From: Methylocystis iwaonis
Lineage (GTDB): Bacteria > Pseudomonadota > Alphaproteobacteria > Rhizobiales > Beijerinckiaceae
Reading direction: 5' to 3'
NCBI RefSeq assembly: GCF_027925385.1
Contig: NZ_AP027142.1
Location: 434,001 to 498,000 of the forward strand
Length of the DNA: 64,000 bases
The position numbers and the translations under genes are program-made. This document shows positions 35,046-42,965 of the stretch, piece by piece; position 1 is the stretch's first letter, and each line of letters opens with the position of its first letter. The notes beneath the pieces are model-generated. The model was not told the DNA's origin. It saw only the letters and a list, made by a program, of their open reading frames with translations, and did no database searches.

Positions 35046-35122
35046 TGGTACCGCCACCCCGGCTCGAACGGGGGACCCCCAGATCCACAATCTGGTGCTC
35101 TAACCAACTGAGCTATGGCGGC
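35046..35122 (-). tRNA. tRNA-His (anticodon GTG)
   Basis: A complete cloverleaf on the minus strand with encoded CCA. The anticodon stem CCAGA/TCTGG encloses TTGTGGA (anticodon GTG). The D arm reads AGCTCAGTTGGTTAGAGC, and the T arm CCCCG-TTCGAGC-CGGGG. The acceptor stem GCCGCCA pairs with TGGCGGT, ending in a G1:U72 wobble followed by A73 where most bacteria have C73 pairing G-1. That variant is known in part of the alphaproteobacteria. Confidence 0.95.
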
Positions 35123-35209
35123 CCGAAGCGGCGCGAACCTATTCGCTCACGGCGGGGATTGCAAGCGCTCCTGCAATCACGTCGCGTAATTGGCCGTGAG
35201 GCCAGGCGG

Positions 35210-35728
35210 TTAGCGGCTGCGGCGCGGCGTGAGCGCCCTTTCTCCCAGCCTCACCAGCGCGGCGCGCAGCGATTCTTCGGCGACGCCCTCCGTCGCCTCG
35301 GCCGCCCGCGCCCGTACGGCGGGGTCCGCGGGCGCCATTTTGGGGCGGGTTTGCGCCGCCCGTTGCGCCAGCGCCTGCTGCCGGAACGTCACCCTGGAGA
35401 CGCAGCGCCAGCCGAGATGGGCGTTGATCCGGTCGATGATGGCCGGAGCCATATGCTGGATCTCGAGGCTGAAACCCGGTTCGACGCGCAGAATGAGCGT
35501 CGCCGGCTCCTGCGCCTTGTCGGGGGAGGGCTTGCGGCCCCGGGCCGGCCATTGCAGGCGCTCGGGCGCGCATATGTCGGCGATGCGCGCGCCGACGATC
35601 TCGCGCCATTGCATCAGCAGCGACGCCTCGCCGAAGCCCTTTTTGGCCACGAGCGGATCGACCTGCTTGAGCACATATTCGGCGAGCGGGCGGGCGAAGA
35701 CGCCTTTCTTGCGCGGCGCGGCGCTCAT
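35210..35728 (-). CDS. DUF721 family protein (DciA-like)
   Basis: A 172-residue protein with the DUF721 core (about 10-110): PLAEYVLKQVDPLVAKKGFG, LLMQWREIVGARIADICAPE and the strand LILRVEPGFSLEIQHMAPAI. DciA proteins of this family load the replicative helicase in bacteria without DnaC. The C-terminal tail is basic. The start ATG 35728 is at the family N-terminus; longer upstream reading overlaps the opposite mutY gene. It is divergent from mutY, an arrangement common in Hyphomicrobiales. Confidence 0.8.
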   Translation of the reverse strand: MSAAPRKKGVFARPLAEYVLKQVDPLVAKKGFGEASLLMQWREIVGARIADICAPERLQWPARGRKPSPDKAQEPATLILRVEPGFSLEIQHMAPAIIDRINAHLGWRCVSRVTFRQQALAQRAAQTRPKMAPADPAVRARAAEATEGVAEESLRAALVRLGERALTPRRSR

Positions 35729-35782
35729 GCGCGGTCTTCTCCCTTGCTTCGGCGCAGCGGCGGCGCCAATGGCTCTGTCTCG

Positions 35783-36868
35783 ATGATAAAGCCTCAAGCC
35801 AAACGGCGAAAGCGGCCCGAGGGCGCGGCGCCGGCCGAAACGCTGCTGGCCTGGTACGACGCCCATCGCCGCGATCTGCCGTGGCGCGCGCCGCCGGGAC
35901 GGCAGGCGGACCCTTACGCCGTCTGGCTGTCGGAAATTATGCTGCAGCAGACGACCGTCGCGACGGTGAAGGGCTATTTCGAGAAATTTCTTGTGCGTTG
36001 GCCGACGGTCGAAGCGCTCGCCGAGGCGCCGCTGGAGGATGTGCTCGCGGCCTGGGCGGGGCTCGGCTATTACGCCCGCGCCCGTAATCTTCACGCCTGC
36101 GCGGGAAAAGTGGCGCGCGACCATGGCGGCCGGTTTCCGGCGCGCGAGGCGGCGCTGTTAGACCTGCCCGGGGTCGGGCCCTATACGGCGGCGGCCGTCG
36201 CCGCCATCGCCTTCGACGCCCCCTGCGCCGCAATCGACGGCAATGTCGAGCGGGTGATGACGCGGCTTTACGCGATCGAGACCCCCGTGCGCCAGGCAAA
36301 GCCGCTCATCCGGGAGAAGACGCAGGCGCTTCTCCCCGCCGCCCGCGCGGGGGATTTCGCCCAGGCGCTGATGGATCTCGGCGCGATGGTGTGCACGCCG
36401 CGCGGTCCTCTTTGCGGGCTCTGCCCATGGGCGCAAAATTGCGCCGCTTGTCGCGCGGGCGCGCAGGAGGATTACCCCGTCAAGGAGAAGAAGGCGGAAA
36501 AGCCGAAGCGGCGGGGCGCGATTTTCATTCTCAGGCGGGGAGAGGAGACGCTGCTGGCGCGCCGCCCGCCCGAAGGGCTTTTCGGCGGCATGAGCGCCTT
36601 TCCCGCAACGCCCTTTAGCCGGGACGTCGGCCCGGACGAATGGCTCGACTTCGCGCCATGCCCTGCGGAGTGGCGCGCGCTCGCCGAGCCCGTCGCCCAT
36701 GTCTTCACACATTTCGCGCTCAGGGCTACTGTTTTCGTGGCGCGAACCGAGGCGGCGCCTCGGTTCGGCGCCGATTGCCGCTGGGCGGCGCGGCGCAATC
36801 TAGATAAGGAAGGCTTGCCCACGCTCATGCGCAAGGCCGCCGCAGCGGCTGGGCTTTTCGACGATTAG
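35783..36868 (+). CDS. mutY: A/G-specific adenine glycosylase MutY
   Basis: A 361-residue DNA repair enzyme that removes adenine mispaired with 8-oxoguanine. The helix-hairpin-helix and catalytic motif is LDLPGVGPYTAAAVAAIAF then AIDGNVERVMTRL, with the catalytic Asp in the AAIDGN segment. The [4Fe-4S] cluster cysteines are in MVCTPRGPLCGLCPWAQNC. The C-terminal Nudix-like domain (about 235-355) checks the 8-oxoG strand. I start at ATG 35783 because SD-like and family sequence begin there; the frame is open far upstream through repeat and tRNA sequence, which is not coding. Its stop overlaps a family B repeat. Confidence 0.93.
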   Translation: MIKPQAKRRKRPEGAAPAETLLAWYDAHRRDLPWRAPPGRQADPYAVWLSEIMLQQTTVATVKGYFEKFLVRWPTVEALAEAPLEDVLAAWAGLGYYARARNLHACAGKVARDHGGRFPAREAALLDLPGVGPYTAAAVAAIAFDAPCAAIDGNVERVMTRLYAIETPVRQAKPLIREKTQALLPAARAGDFAQALMDLGAMVCTPRGPLCGLCPWAQNCAACRAGAQEDYPVKEKKAEKPKRRGAIFILRRGEETLLARRPPEGLFGGMSAFPATPFSRDVGPDEWLDFAPCPAEWRALAEPVAHVFTHFALRATVFVARTEAAPRFGADCRWAARRNLDKEGLPTLMRKAAAAAGLFDD

Positions 36869-36907
36869 AGCGCATTCCGCAAACAGACTGTTGCGACAAG
36901 AATGCGC
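36868..36907. repeat. Degenerate family B inverted repeat after mutY
   Basis: GAGCGCATTCCGCAAA on the left and CGACAAGAATGCGC on the right form the palindrome arms. Its first base is the last base of the mutY stop codon. See also 2069-2115 and 37249-37296. Confidence 0.65.
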
Positions 36908-36929
36908 CGTTTTTTTAGGGGCGCGGCTG

Positions 36930-37190
36930 ATGGCGCGGGCGAAGATCAAGGTCGAGATGACGGAGGGCGCGATCCGCGTCCATCAGGACGGGCGCACGCT
37001 GACGATTCACGCGGAGGCGCCCGACGCCGAGTCCGGCGAGGAGACGGATTTCGTCGTGCGTCTCGATGAGATCGACACATGGGACGCCCCCGACCAGGAC
37101 AAGGAAATTCCCATCGACGATTTGCAGAGGATTCTCGACGCGGTGGAGAAGGAGCTCGCCAAGCACGGGCTCACCGTGGATTTCGACTAA
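36930..37190 (+). CDS. Small protein resembling Imm74-type domain
   Basis: An 86-residue acidic protein starting at ATG 36930. The layout KIKVEMTEGAIRVHQDGRTL then FVVRLDEIDTWDAPD and a final helix ILDAVEKELAKHGLTVDFD resembles the Imm74 domain, which is found both as a putative immunity protein and as a stand-alone housekeeping-like protein. No toxin gene is adjacent, so immunity is not supported here. It lies between two family B repeats. It could be a cytoplasmic protein of unrelated role. Confidence 0.5.
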   Translation: MARAKIKVEMTEGAIRVHQDGRTLTIHAEAPDAESGEETDFVVRLDEIDTWDAPDQDKEIPIDDLQRILDAVEKELAKHGLTVDFD

Positions 37191-37248
37191 CGCGCTTTCC
37201 GCTCGCGTGGAATCATGCGAGTTAATAAAGCGCGCCGATTCAAAAAAG

Positions 37249-37296
37249 GAGCGCATTCTTTTCGCAAAAGTCTGTCAACTTCTGCGGAATGCGCTC
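37249..37296. repeat. Family B inverted repeat (best copy)
   Basis: GAGCGCATTCTTTTCGCAA (37249-37267) faces TTCTGCGGAATGCGCTC (37280-37296) over a short spacer with AAGTCTGTCAA. It lies 59 bases after the Imm74-like gene and just before a family A element. Confidence 0.75.
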
Positions 37297-37314
37297 TAGC
37301 TGCGGGGGTCATAC

Positions 37315-37479
37315 CATTTCCGTTTGAACAGCTCGCATTGGGGCTTGTCATTCCCGACGGGCCGAAGGCCCGATCGGGAATCCAGGGCCACAAAAGCGCT
37401 TGATTGGCTCTGGATTCCCGATCGCTCGCTGCGCGAGCGTCGGGAATGACACCGAGCCAATCAAGCGGATCTCGTATCA
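37315..37479. repeat. Family A repeat abutting the glpK stop codon
   Basis: An unoccupied copy with both palindromes: ATTCCCGACGGGCCGAAGGC on the left, ATTCCCGATCGCTCGC with GCGAGCGTCGGGAATGAC on the right. Its right end GGATCTCGTATCA covers 37477-37479, the glpK stop codon on the minus strand. Confidence 0.85.
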
Positions 37480-38961
37480 CTGGCCAGCCCACCCCAGCGA
37501 GCGCTCGACCGCCTTCTCCCATGAGGCGACGAGCCGCGCCCGCTCTTCACCCGACATCGCCGGCTCGAAGCGCTGCGAGGCGCGCCAATGGGCGGCAATA
37601 TCCTCCAGGCTCTTGAAGACGCCGACGGCGAGGCCGGCCGCATAGGCCGCGCCGAGCGAGGTCGTCTCCAAATGGCGCGGCCGCACCACCGGGGCGTCGA
37701 GAATATCGGCCTGAAACTGCATCAGCAGATCATTCGCCGCCATGCCGCCGTCGACTTTCAGCTCCCCAATCGCCACGCCGGAGTCCGCCGTCATTGCGGC
37801 GAGAACCTCGCGCGTCTGATAGGCGGCGGCCTCCAGCGCGGCGCGGGCGATATGGCCCTTATTGGAAAAGCGGGTGAGGCCGGCGATGATCCCGCGCGCG
37901 TCGCCGCGCCAGCGCGGGGCGTAGAGGCCGGAGAAGGCCGGCACGAAATAGACGTCGCCATTGTCGGGAACGGTTTTCGCCAGCGCCTCGATTTCGTGGC
38001 TCTTCTCGATGAGGCCGAGATTGTCGCGCAGCCATTGCACCAGCGCGCCAGCGATGGCGATGGAGCCTTCGAGCGCATAGACCGGCTTGGCGTCGCCGAG
38101 CTGATAGGCGAGCGTCGTCAGCAGGCCGGCGGTCGAAACATGCGGGGTCTCGCCCGTGTTCATCAGCAGGAAGCAGCCAGTGCCATAGGTGTTCTTGGCG
38201 TCGCCGGGTTCGATACAGGCCTGCCCCAGAAGCGCCGCGTGCTGATCGCCGAGCGCTCCCGCCAGCGGAACGCCCGCGAGCGGCCCTGCGCAATCGCCGT
38301 AAACCTCGCTCGACGAGCATATCTGCGGCAGGCAGGCGCGCGGAACGCCGAAGAGCGCGAGCAGCTCCGTGTCCCATTGCAGGGTCGTAAGGTTCACGAG
38401 CTGCGTTCGGGCGGCGTTTGTGGCGTCGGTGATGTGGCGGCCGGTCAAGCTCCACATGAGCCAACTATCCATCGTCCCGAAAAGGGCCTCGCCGCGCTCG
38501 GCCTTTGCGCGCGCGCCGGGGACATTCTCCAGGAGCCACACGAGCTTCAGCGCCGAGAAATAGGTCGCGAGCGGCAGACCGGTTTTCATCCGCACCAGCT
38601 CGCCGACGCCTTGCGCCAGATATTTATCGACGAGCGGCTGCGTGCGCGTATCCATCCAGACCAGCGCGTTATGGAGCGGCGCGCCCGTCGCGCGGTCCCA
38701 CAACAGACAGGTCTCGCGCTGATTGGTGACGCCGACGGCGGCGAGGTTGTCGGGCGAGAGCCCGGCCTTTTCCAGCGCCCCTTCGATTGCGAGACAGGCG
38801 TTGGCGCGAATCTCGGCCGCATCATGCTCCACCCAGCCCGGGCGCGGATAAATTTGCGCATGTTCACGCTGGTCGAAGGCGAGAATTTCGCCTGCCGCGT
38901 CGATGACCGTGAAGCGCGTGCTGGTCGTGCCCTGGTCGATCGCGCCGATGAATCGCCGCAT
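37477..38961 (-). CDS. glpK: Glycerol kinase
   Basis: A 494-residue FGGY-family kinase that phosphorylates glycerol to glycerol-3-phosphate. The opening [20 protein letters not shown] is the ATP/phosphate loop; GYHREERS-type false matches are absent. [14 protein letters not shown] and [20 protein letters not shown] line the substrate cleft, and [20 protein letters not shown] is the second FGGY signature. The length and start (ATG 38961) match the family. No glpD or glpF lies next to it. The 3' end stops exactly where a family A repeat begins, so the last codons could have been shaped by that insertion. Confidence 0.94.
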   Translation of the reverse strand: MRRFIGAIDQGTTSTRFTVIDAAGEILAFDQREHAQIYPRPGWVEHDAAEIRANACLAIEGALEKAGLSPDNLAAVGVTNQRETCLLWDRATGAPLHNALVWMDTRTQPLVDKYLAQGVGELVRMKTGLPLATYFSALKLVWLLENVPGARAKAERGEALFGTMDSWLMWSLTGRHITDATNAARTQLVNLTTLQWDTELLALFGVPRACLPQICSSSEVYGDCAGPLAGVPLAGALGDQHAALLGQACIEPGDAKNTYGTGCFLLMNTGETPHVSTAGLLTTLAYQLGDAKPVYALEGSIAIAGALVQWLRDNLGLIEKSHEIEALAKTVPDNGDVYFVPAFSGLYAPRWRGDARGIIAGLTRFSNKGHIARAALEAAAYQTREVLAAMTADSGVAIGELKVDGGMAANDLLMQFQADILDAPVVRPRHLETTSLGAAYAAGLAVGVFKSLEDIAAHWRASQRFEPAMSGEERARLVASWEKAVERSLGWAGQ

Positions 38962-39078
38962 GGAGCGCCTTTCTGAATCCTTGCTGAACGGCCGCTTAAT
39001 GCTTAGTTCAAGACTGCTGCGCCACTCTCTCGCACCTTAGCTGGGCGAGGCGCCCTTTTGGCTCCAGGAGAATGCCTC

Positions 39079-39429
39079 ATGAAATTGGTTACCGTCAAAA
39101 CGCTCGCTGGACTGGCCGTCGCCGGCGGGCTGGCCTTCGGCCTTTCGTCGGCTCAGGCCATGCCGGCCCTGGACCCTGGCGTCGCCGTCGGCGGCGGGCC
39201 AAAGGTCGAAAAGGTTTGGTGTGGGCCCTATGGCTGCCGCCCTGGCGGACCGGGTTATGGTTATGGCTGGCGCCCGCGCCCCCCGGTTGTCTACGGCTAT
39301 GGACCGCGTCCGCGTCCTCCAGTCTATGGCTATGGACCGCGTCCGCGTCCCCCGGTCTACGGCTATGGGCCGCGCCCGCGCCCCCCGGTCTACGGCCCGC
39401 ATCCGCGTCCCTGGGGGCCGGGCTACTGA
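39079..39429 (+). CDS. Exported Gly/Tyr/Pro/Arg repeat protein
   Basis: A 116-residue protein with CAGGAG before ATG 39079 and a signal peptide (ending AQAM near 26). The mature part has two cysteines (VWCGPYGCRPGG) and then an 11-residue repeat VYGYGPRPRPP present about four times (last copies near 39290-39410 in DNA, with 33-base periodicity). Such short repeat proteins with GYGY motifs are common at the cell surface in Hyphomicrobiales; function unknown. Confidence 0.65.
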   Translation: MKLVTVKTLAGLAVAGGLAFGLSSAQAMPALDPGVAVGGGPKVEKVWCGPYGCRPGGPGYGYGWRPRPPVVYGYGPRPRPPVYGYGPRPRPPVYGYGPRPRPPVYGPHPRPWGPGY

Positions 39430-39465
39430 GCCGGACAGGCTTCTTTCGAAAGAAACGCACAGACA

Positions 39466-39663
39466 GGCCGCGACGGTTTCGTCGCGGCTCAGTTGGTTGA
39501 TAAGCTCCGAGGCGGCCTCGTCCTTCGAGACGCGAGCTTTGCTCGCTCCTCAGGATGAGGCCTAAGTATTTGATGAAGGTGCAGAAGCTCCTCTTGCTGA
39601 GGAGCCTGCGCAGCGGGCGTCTCGAAGCACGAGGGGCGTTATCGCTACTTTGTCAGCAATCTG
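39466..39663. repeat. Family E palindromes flanked by duplicated terminator stem
   Basis: A 24-base self-complementary sequence (GCCGCGACGGTTTCGTCGC core) occurs at 39466-39489 and again at 39663-39686 as a direct repeat. Between them lie two family E elements in opposite orientation, 39516-39560 (CCTCGTCCTTCGAGACGCGA to CTCAGGATGAGG) and 39590-39634 (CCTCTTGCTGAGGAGC to AAGCACGAGG). Related CCTCATCCTGAGGAGC elements are common in Hyphomicrobiales genomes. Confidence 0.8.
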
Positions 39664-39693
39664 GCCGCGACGGTTTCGTCGCGGCTTTTTTTT
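39664..39693 (+). terminator. Rho-independent terminator
   Basis: GCCGCGAC (39664-39671) pairs with GTCGCGGC (39678-39685) over a six-base loop and is followed by eight T residues. It is the best intrinsic terminator in the window and ends transcription from the plus strand. Confidence 0.85.
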
Positions 39694-39822
39694 GCGCCAT
39701 CTTTGCTTAGCGTGGAAGAGTTCCAAATTTCATATCGGCGGCACGTCGATTGCGATTTTGCCTGTGACCGCCAGAGCCATGTCGGGAAACCGACACTGAC
39801 GGGTTGCAAAACGAGGGAAGCT

Positions 39823-39855
39823 TTGTAAGCTACTGATGTAAAACGTAGTTTGCAA
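39823..39855. promoter_or_regulatory. Imperfect inverted repeat upstream of bfd
   Basis: TTGTAAGCTAC (39823-39833) and GTAGTTTGCAA (39845-39855) match at nine of eleven positions as an inverted repeat. It is 22 bases upstream of the bfd start, a place where an iron regulator such as Irr or Fur could bind. The sequence is not a standard box I can confirm. Confidence 0.3.
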
Positions 39856-39877
39856 TCTTTCCAAACTGGGCGAAGCC

Positions 39878-40114
39878 ATGATCGTTTGCTCCTGCAACGT
39901 CCTCTCCGACCGCGACGTGCGCGAATCTCTCAGCGCGCGCGCCGATCGTCCCTCCGTGGGGGCGGTATTCCGCAGCATGGGCTGTGAGGCGAAATGCGGA
40001 CGCTGCGTGCGCAGCATCGTCGCGCTTGTCGATCAGCACGCCACGGCGAGACTGGACGAATGTCGCGGAACGAGCGATTGTGATAGCTGCCGCGCCGACG
40101 GTTTGGCGGCGTGA
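39878..40114 (+). CDS. bfd: Bacterioferritin-associated ferredoxin (Bfd-like [2Fe-2S] protein)
   Basis: A 78-residue [2Fe-2S] protein with the BFD fold: cysteines 4 and 6 in MIVCSCNVLSD and cysteines 40 and 43 in GCEAKCGRC. Bfd delivers electrons to bacterioferritin to release stored iron. The bacterioferritin gene follows 29 bases downstream on the same strand, and the pair is a known operon type. Additional C-terminal cysteines (ECRGTSDCDSCRADG) are unusual for E. coli-type Bfd and may bind metal. Confidence 0.9.
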   Translation: MIVCSCNVLSDRDVRESLSARADRPSVGAVFRSMGCEAKCGRCVRSIVALVDQHATARLDECRGTSDCDSCRADGLAA

Positions 40115-40142
40115 GTTTAAGAAACATGGAAAGGGATTGCGC

Positions 40143-40622
40143 ATGCGCGGCGACGCGAAGGTTATCGAATATCTCAATCGCGGGCTTCGCGCCGAGCTGA
40201 CGGCGGTCAACCAATATTGGCTGCATTATCGCATTTTCGACAATTGGGGTTTCAAGGAGCTGGCCGAGAAATGGCGTAAGGAATCGATCGAGGAGATGTA
40301 TCACGCCGATCATTTCACCAAGCGCATCCTTTTCCTCGAAGGTTTCCCGAATATGCAGGTGCTCGACCCGCTGCGCATCGGCCAGACCGTCGAGGAGATC
40401 ATCGCCGCCGATCTCGCCACCGAGTCGGACGCTCGCAAGCTGTACATAGAGGCCGCCGTTTATTGCGACTCCGTGGACGACCGCGTGTCGATGGAGCTTT
40501 TCGAGAGCATCATCAAGAGCGAGGAAGGACATATCGACTTCCTCGAGACCCAGCAGGAGCTGATCCGGCAGCTCGGCGTGCAGCTCTACAGCCAGAAGCA
40601 TATGGGCGGGCTTTCGTCCTAA
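40143..40622 (+). CDS. bfr: Bacterioferritin
   Basis: A 159-residue haem-containing ferritin starting at ATG 40143 (MRGDAKVIEYLNRGLRAELT). The ferroxidase ligands fall in the expected places: Glu18, Glu51, His54, Glu94, Glu127 and His130. The haem ligand Met52 is present in IEEMYHADHF, so this is a Bfr and not a plain ferritin. It forms a 24-subunit iron store in the cytoplasm. It follows bfd, which would help release the iron. Confidence 0.95.
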   Translation: MRGDAKVIEYLNRGLRAELTAVNQYWLHYRIFDNWGFKELAEKWRKESIEEMYHADHFTKRILFLEGFPNMQVLDPLRIGQTVEEIIAADLATESDARKLYIEAAVYCDSVDDRVSMELFESIIKSEEGHIDFLETQQELIRQLGVQLYSQKHMGGLSS

Positions 40623-40689
40623 CGCAATTCTTGCGCAAGCGGCCCGTGGGTAGCCGCCGGCGCAAGCACGGCGGCTGTGAAGGGTCTCT

Positions 40690-40893
40690 CGGGTCCGGGA
40701 ATCCAGAGCATAAGAGCGCTGGTTTTGCCCAGAGCCCGTCATTGCGAGCGAAGCGAAGCAATCCAGGGCAGCGACGCGGCCCTGGATTGCTTCGTCGGCT
40801 CCGCCTCCTCGCAATGACGGCGATTACATATGTGCCCAAACGGCGCGAGCGTCGGGAATGGCGCCGAACCGGGCGAGCGGATCTCTTATAATA
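40690..40893. repeat. Composite repeat A+D, left end shortened
   Basis: The left family A part is shortened (GGGAATCCAGAGCATAAGAG onward). Family D occupies 40738-40818 with the same junctions as the copy at 34651-34890. The right family A part ends GGATCTCTTATAA just before the DUF1236 gene. Confidence 0.82.
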
Positions 40894-40923
40894 CGGAGCT
40901 GCCAAACGCTCCATGCGCACAAT

Positions 40924-41931
40924 ATGTGTCTTGCTCCCGACGCGCATGGACCGGATGTGACCACTTATCTTTACGACGCGCCCGCGTCTCAATCGCGACA
41001 ATCGCTTGCGACGCAATGGCGCCGCGCCGAAGCCGTGGGCCTTGCGATCGACCAGGCCTTCACCGAGCAGGAGGCGGACGCCCCCACGGAGCGCCGTCCT
41101 GTCTACGACAAGCTCAAAGCGGGAGACACGCTCGTCGTCAGCGGAGTCGGCTGCCTCGGCGAAAGCTACGCTGAAATAACGGACGTGATCCGCGATCTCA
41201 TGCGCAGGCGAATCTGCGTGCGGTCGATCTACGACAATCTGACCTTCGACGGCCGCGTCGCGGACGCAGGAAAGCAGGCGTCGCGGGATTCGCTGATCGC
41301 TTTCGCCGCCGCGGCGGCGGAGACCCAGAAGACCGCAAAGCGCGCGGCGCAGACGCGTCAGGCGCTCGTCGCGGAAGTTTCGGCGCCCGAGCCGGTAGGA
41401 AAGGACCGTCACGGGCCGGTCCTGCAATTCGGCGTCGTCGCCGCCCAGCTTTCCGCTCTTGCCGTGGCGGCCTATTTGGCGAGCTTCGTGTCGCCCAAAC
41501 TCAGTCGGCATTCCCCCGCTTCGCCGCCGGCTCAAATGGCCGCGCTCGATCGCCAGAGAGCGGAGGCGCCGCTCCCTCCGCCCGCCGATTTTCGGGAAAT
41601 ACCAAGGGAAAAGCCTGCCATCGTTGCGAGCGATAGCAACAATCAGGAGGCGTCAGGCGACGCCCGGCAATCCCTTGGGATTTCTCCGGAGCGGGAGCAG
41701 GAGATTTTTTCGACTGTCGGCGATTGGCGATCGGCGCGCGTCAAAGACGCGTCTTTCGCCGTCGCCGCCGGAGCTATCGTTCCGCGTGGCGTCCATCTCG
41801 CCATTTTCCCGCGCCGGCTGGTCGCGCGCGAGGCGGTATTGCGCGGCTATCGATTCATCGTCTCGGGACAACGGATCGGCGTCGTCGACCCCACCAATCG
41901 GCGGATCGTCGCCATTTTGAAGAAGGAATGA
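40924..41931 (+). CDS. Chimeric protein: degenerate serine-recombinase-like domain, membrane helix, DUF1236
   Basis: A 335-residue protein (ATG 40924, although a ribosome binding site is weak). Residues about 12-110 follow the plan of a resolvase N-terminal domain: PVYDKLKAGDTLVVSGVGCL then EITDVIRDLMRRRICVRSIY. The usual catalytic start (Y-x-R-x-S) is replaced by TTYLYDAPASQS without the Arg-Ser pair, so it should not recombine DNA. One membrane helix follows (about 163-182, FGVVAAQLSALAVAAYLASF). The C-terminal 80 residues are DUF1236 (GAIVPRGVHLAIFPRRLVAR, then VVDPTNRRIVAIL). The cellular role is unknown. Confidence 0.72.
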   Translation: MCLAPDAHGPDVTTYLYDAPASQSRQSLATQWRRAEAVGLAIDQAFTEQEADAPTERRPVYDKLKAGDTLVVSGVGCLGESYAEITDVIRDLMRRRICVRSIYDNLTFDGRVADAGKQASRDSLIAFAAAAAETQKTAKRAAQTRQALVAEVSAPEPVGKDRHGPVLQFGVVAAQLSALAVAAYLASFVSPKLSRHSPASPPAQMAALDRQRAEAPLPPPADFREIPREKPAIVASDSNNQEASGDARQSLGISPEREQEIFSTVGDWRSARVKDASFAVAAGAIVPRGVHLAIFPRRLVAREAVLRGYRFIVSGQRIGVVDPTNRRIVAILKKE

Positions 41932-41953
41932 GGCGGGGCCGCGGGCGTTATCG

Positions 41954-42276
41954 CATTTCCATTTGAACAGCTCGACGGGGATTTGTCACGGCGGGCCGAA
42001 AGCCCGACCGAATCCAGAGCCCAAAAAGCGCTGGTGTTGCTCTGGATTCCCGATCGCTCGCCCAAGCGAGCGTCGGGAATGACACCCCGTCATTGCGAGC
42101 GTAGCGAAGCAATCCAGGGCCGCAATAGCTGTTCTGGATTGCTTCGTCGCTACGCTCCTCGCAATGACGGAGACGCTGGGCGCCACTTCAGCACGGGCTC
42201 GCGCGCCAGATCGCGCAGCAAGCGCTAACCTTGCTCTGGATTCCCGATCACTCGCTTCGCGAGCGTATCAATCAAA
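41954..42276. repeat. Cluster of repeats: family A, family D, and a half family A
   Basis: Family A lies at 41954-42083 (CATTTCCATTTGAACAGCTC to GTCGGGAATGAC). Family D lies at 42089-42168 (GTCATTGCGAGCGTAGCG to GCAATGAC). A half family A lies at 42232-42276 (GCTCTGGATTCCCGATCACT). Here the D element is beside and not inside A, unlike the copies at 34.7, 40.7 and 61.6 kb. Confidence 0.82.
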
Positions 42277-42286
42277 CGCTTCCATA

Positions 42287-42952
42287 TTACTCCATCACCG
42301 CCGCTTTCAGAATGCACACCATAGTCGCCTGCGCCTGCGCCTTGCCGATATTGCGGATGATGTGCGGACGGTCGCAGCGATAGCGCAGCGTCTCGCCGGC
42401 CTTCACCGTCTCCTTGACGCCGGCGACCTCCACCTCCAGCTCGCCCTCGCGCACCGAGAGGCTTTCGACCGAGCCGCGCTGATGGGCGTCCGATTCGAGC
42501 GTCCCGCCCGGATCGGCGGAGAGCTCGTAGGATTGCAGCCATTCGACCGTCTTGATCCAGCCGATGATCGCCAATCGGCATTTGCCGTCGTCGGAGACGA
42601 GGATCGGCGTATCGGCTTTGCTGGTCTTTTCGAGGAAGGGCTCGTCTTCCGTCGTTTGAAGCACGCGCTCGATCGAGACGTCGAGCGCCTGGGCGAGGCG
42701 CCAGATGGTGGCGAGCGTCGGGTTCGTCTCGTTTCGCTCGATCTGGCTGATGATCGACTTGGCGACGCCCGACTGCTGAGACAATTCCGAGAGCGAGAGA
42801 TTATAGGCCTTGCGTAGCCGCTGAACGGTGGCGCCGAGCTGACCCGAGAGCGCCAGCGCGCCCGCTTCGAGAATCTTGTGTTTTTCTTTCCCTTCGACGC
42901 CCATTGCGTTCACGCCGCCCCGGCCGGCTCCCTGTTTTGAGTCGGCCGGCAT
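42287..42952 (-). CDS. XRE-family transcriptional regulator with C-terminal cupin domain
   Basis: A DNA-binding regulator of about 205-222 residues. ATG 42952 or ATG 42904 is more likely than ATG 42988, because a palindromic operator lies between. The helix-turn-helix is at LRKAYNLSLSELSQQSGVAK then IISQIERNETNPTLATIWRL. A cupin domain fills the rest, with RYRCDRPHIIRNIG near the end. This HTH-cupin plan (like PuuR/SutR) senses a small molecule in the cupin pocket. It is downstream of the copper ATPase gene on the same strand but separated by an operator, so it need not be copper-specific. Confidence 0.85.
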   Translation of the reverse strand: MPADSKQGAGRGGVNAMGVEGKEKHKILEAGALALSGQLGATVQRLRKAYNLSLSELSQQSGVAKSIISQIERNETNPTLATIWRLAQALDVSIERVLQTTEDEPFLEKTSKADTPILVSDDGKCRLAIIGWIKTVEWLQSYELSADPGGTLESDAHQRGSVESLSVREGELEVEVAGVKETVKAGETLRYRCDRPHIIRNIGKAQAQATMVCILKAAVME

Positions 42953-42965
42953 AATATCCGCTTTT

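Larger units (their letters stand above)
39430..39877. other. Repeat-filled gap between the repeat protein and bfd
   Basis: About 450 bases containing two copies of a terminator-like hairpin, an inverted pair of family E palindromes and a candidate operator upstream of bfd. No additional gene is supported. Confidence 0.5.

Noticed and set aside
34742..35782. Open frame extending mutY upstream by about 350 codons
   Set aside because: It runs across a repeat, the tRNA-His gene and the DUF721 gene on the other strand; the MutY family sequence begins at ATG 35783.
39430..42290. CRISPR array because of many spaced short repeats
   Set aside because: The repeats are long palindromes at irregular distances, without regular spacers, and no cas genes are present.
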